A stretch of DNA of 64,000 nucleotides. Source: Hymenobacter amundsenii. GTDB lineage: Bacteria; Bacteroidota; Bacteroidia; Cytophagales; Hymenobacteraceae. The notes under the pieces were generated by a model, which worked only from the letters and a program-made list of their open reading frames with translations, searched no databases and was not told the origin of the DNA. This document shows, one piece after another, positions 17,107 to 28,350 of the stretch. Numbering within the stretch: position 1 is the stretch's first letter; each line of letters begins with the position of its first letter. Where the stretch lies: the NCBI RefSeq assembly GCF_002204745.1, contig NZ_NIRR01000008.1:78422-142421 (forward strand), given 5' to 3'. The translations under genes and the position numbers were made by a program.

Positions 17107-19539
17107 GTGCCCCAACTTCCACTTTACCGCCCCTCGATTTCCCGCTTTGTCAGTACCGGCCGCCGGTTGGTGGCGGGGCTGCTGCTGGCCGGAATGGTCG
17201 GGTGCAGCGGCCTCAAGTTCATCCCCGACGATGCCCGGCTTTATACCGGCAGCACGGTTACGCTCAAGTCGGTAAACGACACGCCGATTCCGAACGAAGC
17301 GGCCATCCAGACCCAGTTGACGAACGTGATTTCGCCCCCGCCCAATGCCTCCATTCTCGGCATGCGGCCCAAGCTGTATTTCTGGCACATGGGCGTAGGC
17401 AAGGAGAAAGGCCTGGGCCACTGGCTGGCCAACAAGTACGGCGAGGAGCCCGTCCTGTTCAGCGAGGTAGATACGGCCAAGGTGGCGGCCCTGATGTTGA
17501 ACCGCCTCAACAACGACGGCTTTTTCAAGCCTGAAGTACGCAGCAACATCAAGCTGGAAGCGCGCACGGCTTCCGTCGATTACCAGGCCCGGGTAAACCA
17601 GCCCTACCTGATCAAGGAAATCTTCTTTCCCGAGCGCGATACGCTGCTCGACCGCGATATTCGGGCCACTCAGGCTGGCACCCTGCTGAAAGTGGGCGAG
17701 CCCTACAACCTGCAAACCTTCGTGAATGAGCGGCTGCGGATTGATGCGGCCCTCAAAAACCGGGGCTACTACTATTTTGCGCCCGACTACCTGCTGTTTC
17801 AGGTCGATAGTACCCTCGATAATCAGGTGAATGTGTACCTGAAAGTAAAGGCTAGCATTCCGGCCAAAGCGGCCCAGCCTTACGTGCTCAACCGCGTTAT
17901 CCTGGATACCGACTTTACCCTGCAGGACACGACCATGAACGAGCGGCCCATCATGTACGAGGGCTACCGCTACTTTCCCGACGAGTCGATGTTCAAGGCC
18001 AAGTCGATTGTCAATGCCACGTTCCTGTACCCCGACAGCCTGTACCGCCGCCGCCGTGCCGACCAGACCCTGAGCCGCCTCATGAGCCTGGGCACGTTCC
18101 GGTTCGTCGATATCCAGTTCCGGCCCGCCCGCAACAAGCCCGATTCGCTCCAGTACGGCTTCCTCAACTCGCTGGTGCGCATGACCCAGGTGCCCAAAAA
18201 GTCGATCCGGGCCGAGTTGCAGATGAACGTATCGAACCTGTTTGTGGGGCCGGGCGTGGTGGTGCAGTACCGCAACCGCTCGGCCTTGCGCGGGGCCGAG
18301 CAGCTGCTCATCAACGCCAAGGCCTCGGTCGAAACCGGGCAGGGCTCGGCCCTTTCGGGCGTGACCTCCACCCAGTACGGCATCGATGCCCAGCTGCTGG
18401 TGCCGCGCCTGATTACGCCGCCCTTCAACTTCCGGCTAAATAACTCTGACTTCCAGCCCCGCACCTTCTTCGAGCTAGGCTTGAAATACGTCGACCGCAC
18501 CCAGTATTTCACCCAGCAGGTGTTCAACGCGGGCTACGGCTACACCTGGAAAACCAAGCTCACCAACGAGCAGCGTCTCCAGCCCATCGACCTGCAGTAC
18601 GTGCGCCTGAGCAACACCCAGGACGTGTTCCAGAACCTGCTCGACGAGCGGCCCTTCCTCAAGCAGAGCTTCCGCCAGCAGTTTATTCTGGGCAGCAGCT
18701 ACACCTACACCTACAACCAGCAGGTGCTGGAGCAGCGCCGTAACCAGATTTACTTCAGCGGCGGCCTGGAGCTGTCGGGCAACCTGGCCTACCTGCTCAA
18801 GAGCCTGAGCGGGTCACCTAAGGACTTGGAAGGTGGGCAGGACGTGTACAAAATCGCGGGGCAGCAGTTCTCGCAGTACTCGAAGGTGAACCTAGAGTTT
18901 CGCGATTACTACCGCACCAGCAGCAACCCTACCAGCGGCAATAAAATAGCCGGCCGCCTGCTCATTGGGGCCGGCATTCCCTACCTCAACTCCCGGGTAC
19001 TGCCCTACTTTAAGCAGTACGGCATCGGGGGCCCCAACAGCGTGCGCGCCTTCGCCGCCCGGGGCATTGGGCCGGGCACTTACCGCGTACCCGAAGAGAA
19101 TTCCAACAACGGCTTCTACGACCAGGTGGGCGACATCCGGCTCGAAGGCAACCTGGAGTATCGTCAGGACCTGTTTCCGTACGTGAAAGGCGCCGTGTTC
19201 GTGGATGCGGGCAACATCTGGCTGGTGAATGGGGACGCCAGCCGCGCTACCTACGGCAGCAACGGCCTCCCCGACGGCCAGAACGGCCAGTTCCAGCTCA
19301 ATACCTTTATGAAGCAACTAGCGGTGGGTGCCGGCGTGGGTATCCGCATCGACGTGCAGTTCTTCGTCATCCGCCTCGATGCCGCCGTGCCCATCCGCTA
19401 CCCCTACGCCAACAACGACTTAGAGGTGCGCCCCAACCCCGATTTGCCCGTACCCCCAGGCACGCAGCTCCAGTTCAACAAGAGCCCCACTGGGATAAAA
19501 GCTTACCGGTTGAATATCGGTATCGGGTATCCGTTCTAA
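17107..19539 (+). CDS. BamA/TamA family outer membrane protein (POTRA and Omp85 barrel)
   Basis: The frame is open from 17044, but its first codons are part of a palindromic repeat, so the GTG at 17107 is preferred. It then begins with a lipoprotein-like signal, L-L-L-A-G-M-V-G-C-S-G, giving Cys33 as the possible lipidated residue. Residues about 40-380 contain POTRA-like repeats, and the C-terminal half is an Omp85 barrel with the G-P-N-S-V-R-A-F and G-D-I-R-L-E-G-N-L-E-Y-R motifs and a closing aromatic residue (I-G-Y-P-F). Such proteins insert other proteins into the outer membrane; next to TamB this one is the likely TamA equivalent of Bacteroidota. The 810-residue length is normal. Confidence 0.88.
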   Translation: MPQLPLYRPSISRFVSTGRRLVAGLLLAGMVGCSGLKFIPDDARLYTGSTVTLKSVNDTPIPNEAAIQTQLTNVISPPPNASILGMRPKLYFWHMGVGKEKGLGHWLANKYGEEPVLFSEVDTAKVAALMLNRLNNDGFFKPEVRSNIKLEARTASVDYQARVNQPYLIKEIFFPERDTLLDRDIRATQAGTLLKVGEPYNLQTFVNERLRIDAALKNRGYYYFAPDYLLFQVDSTLDNQVNVYLKVKASIPAKAAQPYVLNRVILDTDFTLQDTTMNERPIMYEGYRYFPDESMFKAKSIVNATFLYPDSLYRRRRADQTLSRLMSLGTFRFVDIQFRPARNKPDSLQYGFLNSLVRMTQVPKKSIRAELQMNVSNLFVGPGVVVQYRNRSALRGAEQLLINAKASVETGQGSALSGVTSTQYGIDAQLLVPRLITPPFNFRLNNSDFQPRTFFELGLKYVDRTQYFTQQVFNAGYGYTWKTKLTNEQRLQPIDLQYVRLSNTQDVFQNLLDERPFLKQSFRQQFILGSSYTYTYNQQVLEQRRNQIYFSGGLELSGNLAYLLKSLSGSPKDLEGGQDVYKIAGQQFSQYSKVNLEFRDYYRTSSNPTSGNKIAGRLLIGAGIPYLNSRVLPYFKQYGIGGPNSVRAFAARGIGPGTYRVPEENSNNGFYDQVGDIRLEGNLEYRQDLFPYVKGAVFVDAGNIWLVNGDASRATYGSNGLPDGQNGQFQLNTFMKQLAVGAGVGIRIDVQFFVIRLDAAVPIRYPYANNDLEVRPNPDLPVPPGTQLQFNKSPTGIKAYRLNIGIGYPF

Positions 19540-19559
19540 AAGAGCGAACCAGCCAACGT

Positions 19560-19594
19560 AAAAGCCCGCCGGGACCTGAGTCCGGCGGGCTTTT
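19560..19594. terminator. Bidirectional terminator
   Basis: A 14-base stem (AAAGCCCGCCGGGA and near complement) with A and T runs on both sides lies between two convergent genes. Confidence 0.85.
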
Positions 19595-19635
19595 GCTTGC
19601 TTCCTGCTATCTGATGGGCTCCTGTTTCCTGCCGC

Positions 19636-20442
19636 TTATTTGGAGGACATCGGCGACTTGGAATCGAAGGTTTTGAGCAGGATGGGAATACCAACTGCGA
19701 AGCCCACCCCCGAGCCCCGCGAGCGGAACAGCTGGGAACCCGTGCGGGAGTTGTAGGTGTAGTCGAGCTGGGTATGCAGCAGGTCGGTAAAGCCCTGGTT
19801 TACGTACATACTAACATTGAATCGCTCCTTACCAAGCCGGTAAAACCGGGCCGTAACCCCACCGTGAGCGTAAGCGCCCCACTTGTTGATGATAACCGGG
19901 TCGTGCTCGTCAAAGTCGAGCGTGTCTTTTAGGAGAACTGGTCCGAACGAAAGCTTATTATTGGTAAAACCATGTAATCGACTGGCTCCTATACCTCCCG
20001 TAATACTTAATTTTATAGCGTAGAGATACAATAAATTTTCCTGATTAACAGGCTTAAAATTATAGCTCTTTAATTGATAATTAAACAAAATAGGAAATCT
20101 GTCAAGATTTACTATTGAAGCATTTCCTGCACGCGCACCGCCAAATTCGTTATGCGTAACATCGTCTGGAATTTTTAATTTGTAGCCATAACCTGCGCCA
20201 CCACCGGAGTATCCTGTAGCAATGCTTATTTTATCCGATAACTGATAACGAAATAAAGCGGAAGGGTAAAACTGTAGAATAAATTTATGGCCTTTTAATG
20301 GACGAGAGCCCAAACCAAAATGGGCACCTTCAGCATAACCATAATCAACTCCTGCTTTAAGATCGAGGTACAGTTTATTTTGCGATTTTACGATAATTGG
20401 AAAAAGAAAAAAAACGCCAAAGGCAATATAACGAAGAGACAT
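19636..20442 (-). CDS. Hypothetical outer membrane beta-barrel protein, low GC
   Basis: The 268-residue product begins with a signal peptide (M-S-L-R-Y-I-A-F-G-V-F-F-L-F-P-I, cut near V-K-S-Q) and continues as alternating strands with many Gly, Tyr and Phe, as in small porin-like barrels. There is no family motif that I can name. The 5' two thirds are strikingly richer in A+T and use codons unlike the neighbours, which suggests recent acquisition or weak selection. A well-formed promoter lies upstream. It may be a surface or porin-like protein of unknown substrate. Confidence 0.7.
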   Translation of the reverse strand: MSLRYIAFGVFFLFPIIVKSQNKLYLDLKAGVDYGYAEGAHFGLGSRPLKGHKFILQFYPSALFRYQLSDKISIATGYSGGGAGYGYKLKIPDDVTHNEFGGARAGNASIVNLDRFPILFNYQLKSYNFKPVNQENLLYLYAIKLSITGGIGASRLHGFTNNKLSFGPVLLKDTLDFDEHDPVIINKWGAYAHGGVTARFYRLGKERFNVSMYVNQGFTDLLHTQLDYTYNSRTGSQLFRSRGSGVGFAVGIPILLKTFDSKSPMSSK

Positions 20443-20479
20443 GAAGTAATAATTTTAGGTTAAAAAATCAGTCGATATA

Positions 20480-20498
20480 TTTACTGATTTGCAGTAAA
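20480..20498 (-). promoter_or_regulatory. Small inverted repeat in the 5' leader of the porin-like gene
   Basis: TTTACTG and CAGTAAA are separated by five bases. The repeat lies between the proposed promoter and the start codon, so it could be an operator or an mRNA hairpin. Confidence 0.4.
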
Positions 20499-20519
20499 TT
20501 GCGATTAGATAAGCGGAAG

Positions 20520-20549
20520 CAAATCTAGAGCCTTTTCAGAAAATAACAA
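20520..20549 (-). promoter_or_regulatory. Bacteroidota-type promoter of the porin-like gene
   Basis: On the minus strand TTG is followed by 19 bases and then TAGATTTG, a full match to the -33/-7 pattern of the major sigma factor of this phylum. The start codon is about 75 bases downstream. Confidence 0.6.
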
Positions 20550-20575
20550 GTTAATGTAAAAAAATATTACAGCGC

Positions 20576-20612
20576 AAAAAAGCCTGTCTGCGTTATCGCA
20601 GACAGGCTTTCT
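20576..20612 (-). terminator. Terminator after fdhF
   Basis: AGCCTGTCTGCG and its complement form a 12-base stem with a short loop, followed by TTTTTT on the minus strand. It lies 25 bases after the fdhF stop. Confidence 0.85.
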
Positions 20613-20637
20613 GTTATAAACCAACTAGGCGGTTCAA

Positions 20638-23184
<2,547 letters not shown>

Positions 23185-23245
23185 AAGTAAACGAGCGAAA
23201 AAAGCGGTGGGAAAAACGGGTAGCCGAATCGTACGGTTCGGGGGG

Positions 23246-23572
23246 TCAGTGCTTGCAGCCCAGGTCCTTCTCTACCAAGATATGCAGCAATTGGTTTTCG
23301 GCAACTGCCAATTGCCCGCGCAGACTGATTTCCTCGGAGCCAGCCCAGGCATCGGCCGTTGCGGCGGGCACCAGCACCCGAATGCGACCCGCCGTGGTTT
23401 GCACCGTTAGGGTGGGCGTAGCCGCGTCGCGTTCGAGCGAATAAACGAGGGCCTCAGCGGCTGTTAGGCCCAAAGGTACCACCGTTTCGAGCCGGCCAGT
23501 AGTCTGGAAAGCCGTTACCTCGGGCGGATCGAGGCGCAGGCGGAGCGTGTTGTCTTCGAGGCGGAGCTTCAT
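23246..23572 (-). CDS. DUF7009-like protein in the formate dehydrogenase set
   Basis: This 108-residue cytoplasmic protein has no signal peptide or membrane segment. Its N-terminal half is beta-rich (M-K-L-R-L-E-D-N-T-L-R-L-R-L and T-V-V-P-L-G-L-T-A) and it ends with E-K-D-L-G-C-K-H. The assignment to DUF7009 is from memory of the pattern and of the context and is moderate. The gene lies between fdhD and fdhF on the same strand, 61 bases before the fdhF start, so it may serve as an accessory protein or small subunit of the molybdenum enzyme. Its C-terminal Cys and His could bind a metal, but this is a guess. Confidence 0.6.
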   Translation of the reverse strand: MKLRLEDNTLRLRLDPPEVTAFQTTGRLETVVPLGLTAAEALVYSLERDAATPTLTVQTTAGRIRVLVPAATADAWAGSEEISLRGQLAVAENQLLHILVEKDLGCKH

Positions 23573-23606
23573 GGGGTTGCGTTTGTTGAATATACGTCGT
23601 TCCTAC

Positions 23607-23769
23607 GTTGCGCCCACTCCCTAGCCCCCTACGCCGCTCCATGCGCGGAATGAAAAAGGAGAAGGGGAACTAGAAGCTAGTTTCTAGTAATGAAGCAGCC
23701 TAAACCATAATCTATTTCTAGTTCCCCCTCACCTTTTCGGAGAGGGGGCTAGGGGGGGGGAGGTGCAAC
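23607..23769. repeat. Large palindromic element, CTAGCCCCCT family
   Basis: Outer arms GTTGCGCCCACTCC-CTAGCCCCCT and AGGGGGCTAGGGGGG...GTGCAAC are inverted, and inner arms GGGGAACTAGAA and TTCTAGTTCCCC repeat the pattern. The same modules (AACTAG, CTAGCCCCCT) build the 290-base palindrome at 60319-60612. It separates fdhD from the DUF7009-like gene. Confidence 0.75.
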
Positions 23770-23777
23770 GCAAGGAC

Positions 23778-24635
23778 TTAGATAATCCGCTCGGGATGCG
23801 TGTATACGTTGAAACGCTGCTGACGCACGAAACCGCAGAGCGTAAGGCCGAAGTCGCGGGCGGCGGATACGGCCAACGAGCTGGGGGCGCCCACGGCCGC
23901 CATCACCGGGATACCGGCCACGGCCGCCTTCTGCACTAGCTCGAACGAGGCCCGGCCGCTGACCAGCAGCACCGTGTCGTGGAGCGGGAGTTGGTCGGCG
24001 AGCAGGGCCGCGCCGATGGCTTTGTCGAGGGCGTTGTGGCGGCCCACGTCTTCGCGCAGCAGGCGCAGCTCGCCGGTGGGCGAAAACAGGGCCGCCGCGT
24101 GCAGGCCGCCGGTTTGCTCGAATAGCTCTTGGGCCTCGCGCTGGCGCTCGGGCAAGGCGTGAATGACGCTAGTCGGCACCCGCAACCCACCGAGTGGCAG
24201 GCGGGGGCAGCCGGCGGCGTGCACAGCCTCGATACTGGTTTTGCCGCAGACCCCGCAGCTGCTGCTGGTGTAAAAGTGGCGCTCCAGCCGGGGCAGGTCG
24301 ATGCTGGCGTTGGGGCTGAGCTCGGCCCGCACCACGTTTTCGCGCTCCTCCTCCTTCTCCACGTCGGGGCAGTACAGAATGCCCTGCAAGTCGGCCCGGG
24401 AGCGAATCAGGCCCTCGGTGAGCAGGAAGCCGGCCACCAGCTCAAAATCGTGGCCCGGCGTGCGCATCGTGATGGAAATAGTGCGGTGCTCGCGCTGCCC
24501 GGCCGGCCCGTAGCCCACCCGGATTTCGAGCGGCTCCTCGGCGGCCAGCACGTCGGACACTTCGCGCACTTGCTCGCCGCGCACCTGCTGCACGGTGGCG
24601 TATTCGTAGCTGGTCGGCGGCAGGAGGGCTTTCAA
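23778..24635 (-). CDS. fdhD: Formate dehydrogenase accessory sulfurtransferase FdhD
   Basis: The 285-residue protein has the defining C-x-x-C pair in S-S-C-G-V-C-G-K-T (residues about 126-130), which carries persulfide sulfur from the cysteine desulfurase to the bis-MGD cofactor. It also shows the E-D-V-G-R-H-N-A-L-D-K motif and V-S-G-R-A-S-F-E-L-V that are typical of the family. FdhD acts in the cytoplasm on the formate dehydrogenase encoded downstream. Length is normal. The gene starts within 230 bases of the divergent moeB gene. Confidence 0.95.
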   Translation of the reverse strand: MKALLPPTSYEYATVQQVRGEQVREVSDVLAAEEPLEIRVGYGPAGQREHRTISITMRTPGHDFELVAGFLLTEGLIRSRADLQGILYCPDVEKEEERENVVRAELSPNASIDLPRLERHFYTSSSCGVCGKTSIEAVHAAGCPRLPLGGLRVPTSVIHALPERQREAQELFEQTGGLHAAALFSPTGELRLLREDVGRHNALDKAIGAALLADQLPLHDTVLLVSGRASFELVQKAAVAGIPVMAAVGAPSSLAVSAARDFGLTLCGFVRQQRFNVYTHPERII

Positions 24636-24636
24636 A

Positions 24637-24858
24637 GGGGGTAAAAAATAAAAAGTGAGAAATTAAAAATGCAGATTAGGGGGCGTGGCCGGATGGATTG
24701 CAGCGGCCGGAAAGCTGGTGTCGGCCGAGCCAAAGTTGCCGCGAGCCGCCCGTGGCTCAGCTGGGTCGCTAACGCTTACTCTTTAACTTTACCAGTCTCC
24801 GCAAGTTTTACCGTTCCCCTACTCCATTCTTAAATTTCCACTTTTAATTTTTAATCGA
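24637..24858. repeat. AT-rich inverted arms between fdhD and moeB
   Basis: AAAATAAAAAGTGAGAAATTAAAAATG at the left and AAATTTCCACTTTTAATTTTTAA at the right form long imperfect inverted arms around about 160 bases of G+C-rich sequence. The same AAAAATTAAAAGTG motif forms the element at 32344-32437. Promoters of both divergent genes must lie within or beside it. Confidence 0.55.
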
Positions 24859-24862
24859 AACC

Positions 24863-25957
24863 ATGCTCAGCCCCGAAGAACGCCAGACCTACCGCCGCCA
24901 CCTGCAACTGCCCGAAATTGGGGAGGCGGGGCAGGAACGGCTGAAAGCGGCCCGGGTGCTGGTGGTGGGCGCGGGCGGGCTGGGCTGCCCGGTGCTGCAA
25001 TACCTGGCCGCCGCCGGGGTGGGCACGCTCGGCATCGTCGATGCCGATGTGGTGGAGCGCAGCAACCTGCACCGCCAGATTCTATTCGGCCCCGCCGATT
25101 TGGGCCAGCCCAAGGCCGAGGCCGCCGCCCGGGCCGTGCAGCGCCTCAACCCGCTGGTGCAGGTGCGGGTGCACCGCTGCCGGGCCGTGCCGGGCAACGT
25201 GCGCGAGCTGGTAGCGGCCTACGACGTGGTGGTAGACGGCTCCGACAATTTCCCGACCCGCTACCTGCTCAACGACGCCTGCGTGCTGCTGGGCAAGCCG
25301 TTGGTGTCGGGGGCCATTTACAAGTTCGAGGGGCAGGTGTCGGTGTTCAATTATGAAGGTGGGCCTACCTACCGCTGCCTGTTTCCGCAGCCGCCCGGCG
25401 CGGCCGAGGCTCCCAACTGCGACGCTACCGGGGTGCTGGGCGTGCTGCCCGGCCTCGTGGGCACGGCCCAGGCCACCGAAACGCTGAAGGTGCTGCTGGG
25501 TATCGGGGAGGTGCTTTCGGGCCGGCTCTGGCTTTTCGATGCCCTCACGTTCCAGACCCGTACCCTCAAGTTTGCCCGCCGCCCCGGGCAGGCAGCCCTG
25601 CACTTGGGCACGGCCCCCGCGGCCGACTACGCCGAGGCCTGCGGGGCGGATGTGGCATCGGTGACGGCTGCCGAGCTGGCGGCGCTGCTCAACTCGGCCC
25701 ACCCGCCTTTTTTGCTTGATGTACGTGAGGCCCACGAGTACGCCAACGGCCACCTGCCGGGGGCCGTGCTGCTGCCCCTGGGCGAGCTGGCCAAGGGCGT
25801 GGCCAGCTTGCCCCGCCAACATCCGATGGTGGTGTACTGCCACTCGGGCCGCCGCAGCGCCCAGGCCGTGGAGCGCCTGCAAACCGAGTTCGGGCTGGTG
25901 AACCTGCTGAACCTTACGGGTGGCATTGTGGCCTGGCAGGAGAATGTGGCGTCCTAG
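24863..25957 (+). CDS. moeB: Molybdopterin-synthase adenylyltransferase MoeB with C-terminal rhodanese domain
   Basis: Residues 1-245 are a ThiF/MoeB-type E1 domain: the ATP-binding G-A-G-G-L-G-C-P, D-A-D-V-V-E-R-S-N-L-H-R-Q, and the adenylation region with D-G-S-D-N-F-P-T-R-Y are all present. Residues about 265-360 form a rhodanese domain with F-L-L-D-V-R-E-A-H-E-Y and the active-site Cys in V-V-Y-C-H-S-G-R-R-S. MoeB activates the C-terminal glycine of MoaD (encoded at 31505) and the rhodanese domain can deliver sulfur to it. The paired metal-binding cysteines seen in some E1 proteins are reduced here; only single ones are visible (Y-R-C-L-F-P, P-N-C-D). It could also serve ThiS, but the neighbourhood favours molybdopterin. 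Confidence 0.88.
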   Translation: MLSPEERQTYRRHLQLPEIGEAGQERLKAARVLVVGAGGLGCPVLQYLAAAGVGTLGIVDADVVERSNLHRQILFGPADLGQPKAEAAARAVQRLNPLVQVRVHRCRAVPGNVRELVAAYDVVVDGSDNFPTRYLLNDACVLLGKPLVSGAIYKFEGQVSVFNYEGGPTYRCLFPQPPGAAEAPNCDATGVLGVLPGLVGTAQATETLKVLLGIGEVLSGRLWLFDALTFQTRTLKFARRPGQAALHLGTAPAADYAEACGADVASVTAAELAALLNSAHPPFLLDVREAHEYANGHLPGAVLLPLGELAKGVASLPRQHPMVVYCHSGRRSAQAVERLQTEFGLVNLLNLTGGIVAWQENVAS

Positions 25958-26060
25958 GGCTGCTGGGTCTGTTCAGATTCAGCCGCTACCGCGCCCGGCC
26001 CTACCTTCGTTCTGCTGAATCGTCCAAGCATACCGTCCCCTCCTCTCAAATCAGTGCCGC

Positions 26061-27227
26061 ATGCTCCTTACCGCTCCGCCTGCCCATCGTCCCCGCCTGC
26101 GCTTCGACCGTAACGAGCTGGCCGGGGCCTTCGGGGATTTAGGCACCGACTTGCCCCTGCTTATCGGCGTTATTGCCGCTTCGGGGCTGGATAGTGCCGG
26201 GGTGCTGATTATGTTCGGGCTGATGCAGCTGTTTTCGGGGCTCTGGTACGGCATGCCCATGCCGGTGCAACCGCTCAAGGCGTTTGCGGCCCTGGTTATC
26301 GCCCAGAAAATCCCCGGCCGCGTCATCTTTGGGGGCGGTCTGGCGGTGGGCGTGGGCATGCTGCTGCTCTCGGTTACGGGCCTGATTGACGGGCTGGCCC
26401 GGCTCGTGCCCAAACCCGTAATTCGGGGCATTCAGTTCGGGCTGGCGCTGCAGCTTTCCACCCTGGCCCTCAAGCAGTACGTGCCCGCCGATGGCCTGCC
26501 AGGCTACGCGCTGGCGGCGGCGGCGTTTCTGGTAACGGTGGTGCTGCTGGGCAACCGGCGCTGGCCCGCCGCGCTAGTTGTGCTGGCATTGGGCGTAAGC
26601 TACGGCCTGCTCTTCAAGCTCGATCTGGCCACCGCCCAACGCGCTTTGGGCCTGCACCTGCCCACCCCGCGCATCCCGCAGTGGCCCGATATCCTGACCG
26701 GGGCCGTACTGCTGGCGTTGCCCCAGATTCCGTTGTCGCTCGGCAACTCGGTGCTGGCCACCCGCCAGGTAGTGCAGGACTACTTTCCCGAGCGGCCCCT
26801 CACGGTGCGTAAAATAAGCTTCACCTACGCCCTCATGAACCTCGTGAACCCGTTTCTGGGCGGCTTCCCGGTCTGCCACGGCTCGGGCGGCATGGTGGGC
26901 CACTACACCTTCGGGGGGCGCACGGGCGGCTCGGTAGTCATCTACGGCGGGCTGTTTCTGGTGCTGGGCCTGTTCTTCAGCCAGGGTTTCCAGCAAATCG
27001 TCCAGATTTTCCCGCTGCCCATCCTCGGCGTGCTGCTCTTCTTCGAAGCCTTGAGCCTAGCCGCTCTATTGCGCGACATCAGCGACGCGAAAGCCCACCT
27101 GCTGCTGGCGCTACTCACCGGCATTCTGTGCGCCGGCCTGCCCTACGGCTACCTCGTGGGCCTCACGGTGGGTACGGCGCTGTACTACGCCATGCAACGC
27201 GGCTGGGTGGGGGTGGGGAAGAGCTAG
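26061..27227 (+). CDS. MOT1-type molybdate/sulfate transporter
   Basis: The 388-residue integral membrane protein has about ten hydrophobic segments. Two repeats of the MOT1 family (MFS_MOT1) can be seen: N-E-L-A-G-A-F-G-D-L-G-T-D-L-P-L-L near the N-terminus, followed by Y-G-M-P-M-P-V-Q-P-L-K-A, and a second half with Q-I-P-L-S-L-G-N-S-V-L-A and F-P-V-C-H-G-S-G-G-M-V-G-H-Y. The family imports molybdate with high affinity in algae, plants and many bacteria. The position beside moeB and fdhD supports molybdate as substrate. No ModABC system was seen in the window. Confidence 0.88.
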   Translation: MLLTAPPAHRPRLRFDRNELAGAFGDLGTDLPLLIGVIAASGLDSAGVLIMFGLMQLFSGLWYGMPMPVQPLKAFAALVIAQKIPGRVIFGGGLAVGVGMLLLSVTGLIDGLARLVPKPVIRGIQFGLALQLSTLALKQYVPADGLPGYALAAAAFLVTVVLLGNRRWPAALVVLALGVSYGLLFKLDLATAQRALGLHLPTPRIPQWPDILTGAVLLALPQIPLSLGNSVLATRQVVQDYFPERPLTVRKISFTYALMNLVNPFLGGFPVCHGSGGMVGHYTFGGRTGGSVVIYGGLFLVLGLFFSQGFQQIVQIFPLPILGVLLFFEALSLAALLRDISDAKAHLLLALLTGILCAGLPYGYLVGLTVGTALYYAMQRGWVGVGKS

Positions 27228-27232
27228 CTAGG

Positions 27233-27257
27233 GTAGAGACGCAGCTTTGCGTTTCTA
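27233..27257. repeat. Short palindrome, GTAGAGACGCA family
   Basis: GTAGAGACGCA and GCGTTTCTAC face each other just after the MOT1 stop. A longer element with the same arms (GTAGAGACGCATC) lies at 36569-36715. Confidence 0.65.
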
Positions 27258-27344
27258 CATCATCTTGCGTGGCTGGTAGGTAACAACTGCCCAATGGCTG
27301 CCAGAATAGAAGCTGGCAGTTAATGGCTATCCACTCATAATTAT

Positions 27345-28177
27345 TCAGTCCTGCTGGGAGGGCACGTACTGGCGGGCCGGCTTATCGGGCTGGCTGATGC
27401 GGTAGAGCACCGATAGTACGAGGTTGTTTTTGGCCACGTTGGTTTGCGGAACGAAGCCAGTCGGGCCGTTGCGGGCGGCGCTGTAGTTGGCTTGGTTCAC
27501 CCAGCCGGCCTGCACCGTCCAGTGCTGATCGAACTGGTAACCCGCGCCGGCATACAGGCGGTTACGCTCGAAAAAGGGCCGCGCGGATTAAAAAACACCT
27601 CATCGTAGGCCGAAAGGAAAACCGTTTTGTCGGTAAACGTTTGGTGGTTGAGGGGCAGGAAGGCGTTGAAGCGGTAGCGCATCCGGTTGCGGTAAGCAAA
27701 CGCGCCCGTCGGTACCACGTCATCGCGGAACCGGAACCAGCGCTGCTCGATACGGTAGCGGTGTTCGAGTTTGAGGCGGGCGGTAAACTGCGTGAGGGTC
27801 AGCTGCTGCCACAGGCGCCGCTCTACATTGAGCGCGCCGGCTTTCAGGTCGCGGTAGTCGGCCGTGGAGTAGCGCCCCCCGCCCAGCAGCAGGTTGAAGT
27901 TCTTGGCCACACCATAACTAACGCCCGCCTTGAGCTCGGTATAGAAAAACTGGCGCATTACGCCATTAGTGCGGGTCTGTACCTCGGCGTAGCCGCCCCA
28001 GCCCTTCGGGCCGCCGGGTAGCACGGCAGTGGCAATTAGCCACGAACCCCACTGCGGGTCCGTCATTTTGACGCTCTGGGCCTGAACCGGAGCCAGCCAG
28101 GCAACCAGCAGGCTGCCCACAAGCAGGGCGCGGACTAGCCCGCCGACCAGCCGCTGGGAGGATAAATGCGTTATCAT
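27345..28177 (-). pseudogene. DUF2490 outer membrane protein, frameshifted in a T run
   Basis: The ATG at 28177 begins a signal peptide (A-L-L-V-G-S-L-L-V-A-W-L-A-P-V-Q-A-Q) and a DUF2490-type barrel with Q-W-G-S-W-L, F-F-Y-T-E-L-K, L-E-H-R-Y-R-I-E-Q-R-W and R-Y-R-F-N-A-F-L-P-L-N. At the motif E-V-F-F-N-P-R-G-P-F the frame breaks: one added T in the T5 run (plus strand A5 at 27571-27575) restores F-E-R-N-R-L-Y-A-G-A-G-Y and an open reading to a stop at 27345-27347, with the family-typical D-Q-H-W-T-V-Q-A-G-W-V motif. Without the correction the protein would end at 27497 in unrelated residues. The complete protein would be about 277 aa. Its role in the outer membrane is unknown. Confidence 0.8.
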
Positions 28178-28350
28178 GGCCCGAAGGTAGCCCCGCGCGG
28201 TTGGTTGCAGGCGATAAAAACGGGGCGGCCGTCATGACGGGCGGTGCGCACCAGTCCGGCGGCTGGCAGCGGCCCTGCTGCCGGGCCCCTTTCGGTAGAT
28301 ACTGCCTATGTTTTCCGATAGTTTTACTCCTGCGCCAACTATCTGTGCCC

